Assembly (NCBI GenBank): GCA_002495625.1
Contig: DAGC01000002.1
Span: 515,326 to 579,325 of the forward strand
Origin: Methanobacterium sp. UBA375
GTDB taxonomy: Archaea > Methanobacteriota > Methanobacteria > Methanobacteriales > Methanobacteriaceae
Reading direction: 5' to 3'
DNA: 64,000 nt
Numbering within the stretch: position 1 is the first letter of the stretch; every line of letters starts with the position of its first letter. Below are positions 63,876-64,000 of this stretch, one piece after another. Under the pieces are notes generated by a model. That model made no database searches and had not been told where the DNA came from. It saw nothing but the letters and a program-made list of their open reading frames with translations. Made by a program: the position numbers and the translations under genes.

Positions 63876-64000
63876 TATATCCTCTATTTATTTATGTATC
63901 ACTACCTTATATGAATCTTGTTCGTTTGTCGAGTGTTTTATTGAATTGAATCTGAATATTTGTATTTATTATTTTCATTCATATGTGCCAACAGCCATTG

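Overview
The window looks like a chromosome segment of a hydrogenotrophic methanogen of the order Methanobacteriales, most likely Methanobacterium or a close relative. Evidence is the archaeal lipid gene egsA (glycerol-1-phosphate dehydrogenase), the coenzyme F420 gene cofC, an archaeal-type prolyl-tRNA synthetase, UPF0179, two Mmp10-family radical SAM proteins, a TRAM protein, AT-rich DNA, frequent TTG starts and GGTGA-type ribosome binding sites. The genus is an inference. No rRNA, tRNA or CRISPR array was recognised.

Layout. 1-0.8 kb: palindromic TGATCA repeats, a small gene and a broken HicB-like antitoxin. 0.86-7.9 kb (minus strand): ADP-ribosylglycohydrolase, then a run of zinc-ribbon proteins (J-domain/HEAT protein, M48 protease, triple-ribbon protein, ribbon-PH protein) with exonuclease III and a voltage-gated-type ion channel whose selectivity filter is not canonical. 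8.0-20.3 kb (plus strand): a tightly packed seven-gene operon that I read as a DISARM-like defence system: SF1 helicase with a C-terminal RecB-like nuclease, DUF1232, DrmA, DrmB, DrmC, a DrmE-like protein and a second DUF1232. No DNA methyltransferase is present in the operon or the window. A convergent cobalamin-type radical SAM gene follows. 21.7-27.3 kb: mobile or defence debris (decayed TRAM gene, frameshifted DUF4268 nuclease-like gene, BRO antirepressor, VapBC-type pair, winged-helix protein, small phospholipase-D-like protein) with a hemerythrin gene.

28-39 kb: alpha/beta hydrolase, ppx-ppk polyphosphate operon, TumE-type and MNT-HEPN toxin-antitoxin pairs (the HEPN gene is frameshifted), a TRAM protein, a glycosyltransferase, a membrane-anchored HtrA-like protease with a zinc ribbon, and two long intergenic regions with strong nested inverted repeats. 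39.4-48.4 kb: two Mmp10-like radical SAM genes, a receptor-like Ser/Thr kinase, an M6 metalloprotease, a metallophosphoesterase, and two tiny proteins that share a Gly-Tyr-rich module with the tail of the protease. 48.5-59.8 kb: largely housekeeping genes (sulfite-oxidase-like molybdoenzyme, TPR protein, TauE/SafE, K+ channel, rpiA, UPF0179, two paralogous lipoproteins, egsA, proS, cofC, thiD). 59.8-63.9 kb: a TPR gene, an unknown gene and a DUF5518-like membrane gene, all interrupted by single-base frameshifts that in several cases lie in homopolymers, which points to assembly indels as much as to real decay.

The most notable object is the methylase-less DISARM-like operon at 8029-20271, which appears to join two modules, each closed by its own DUF1232 paralogue.
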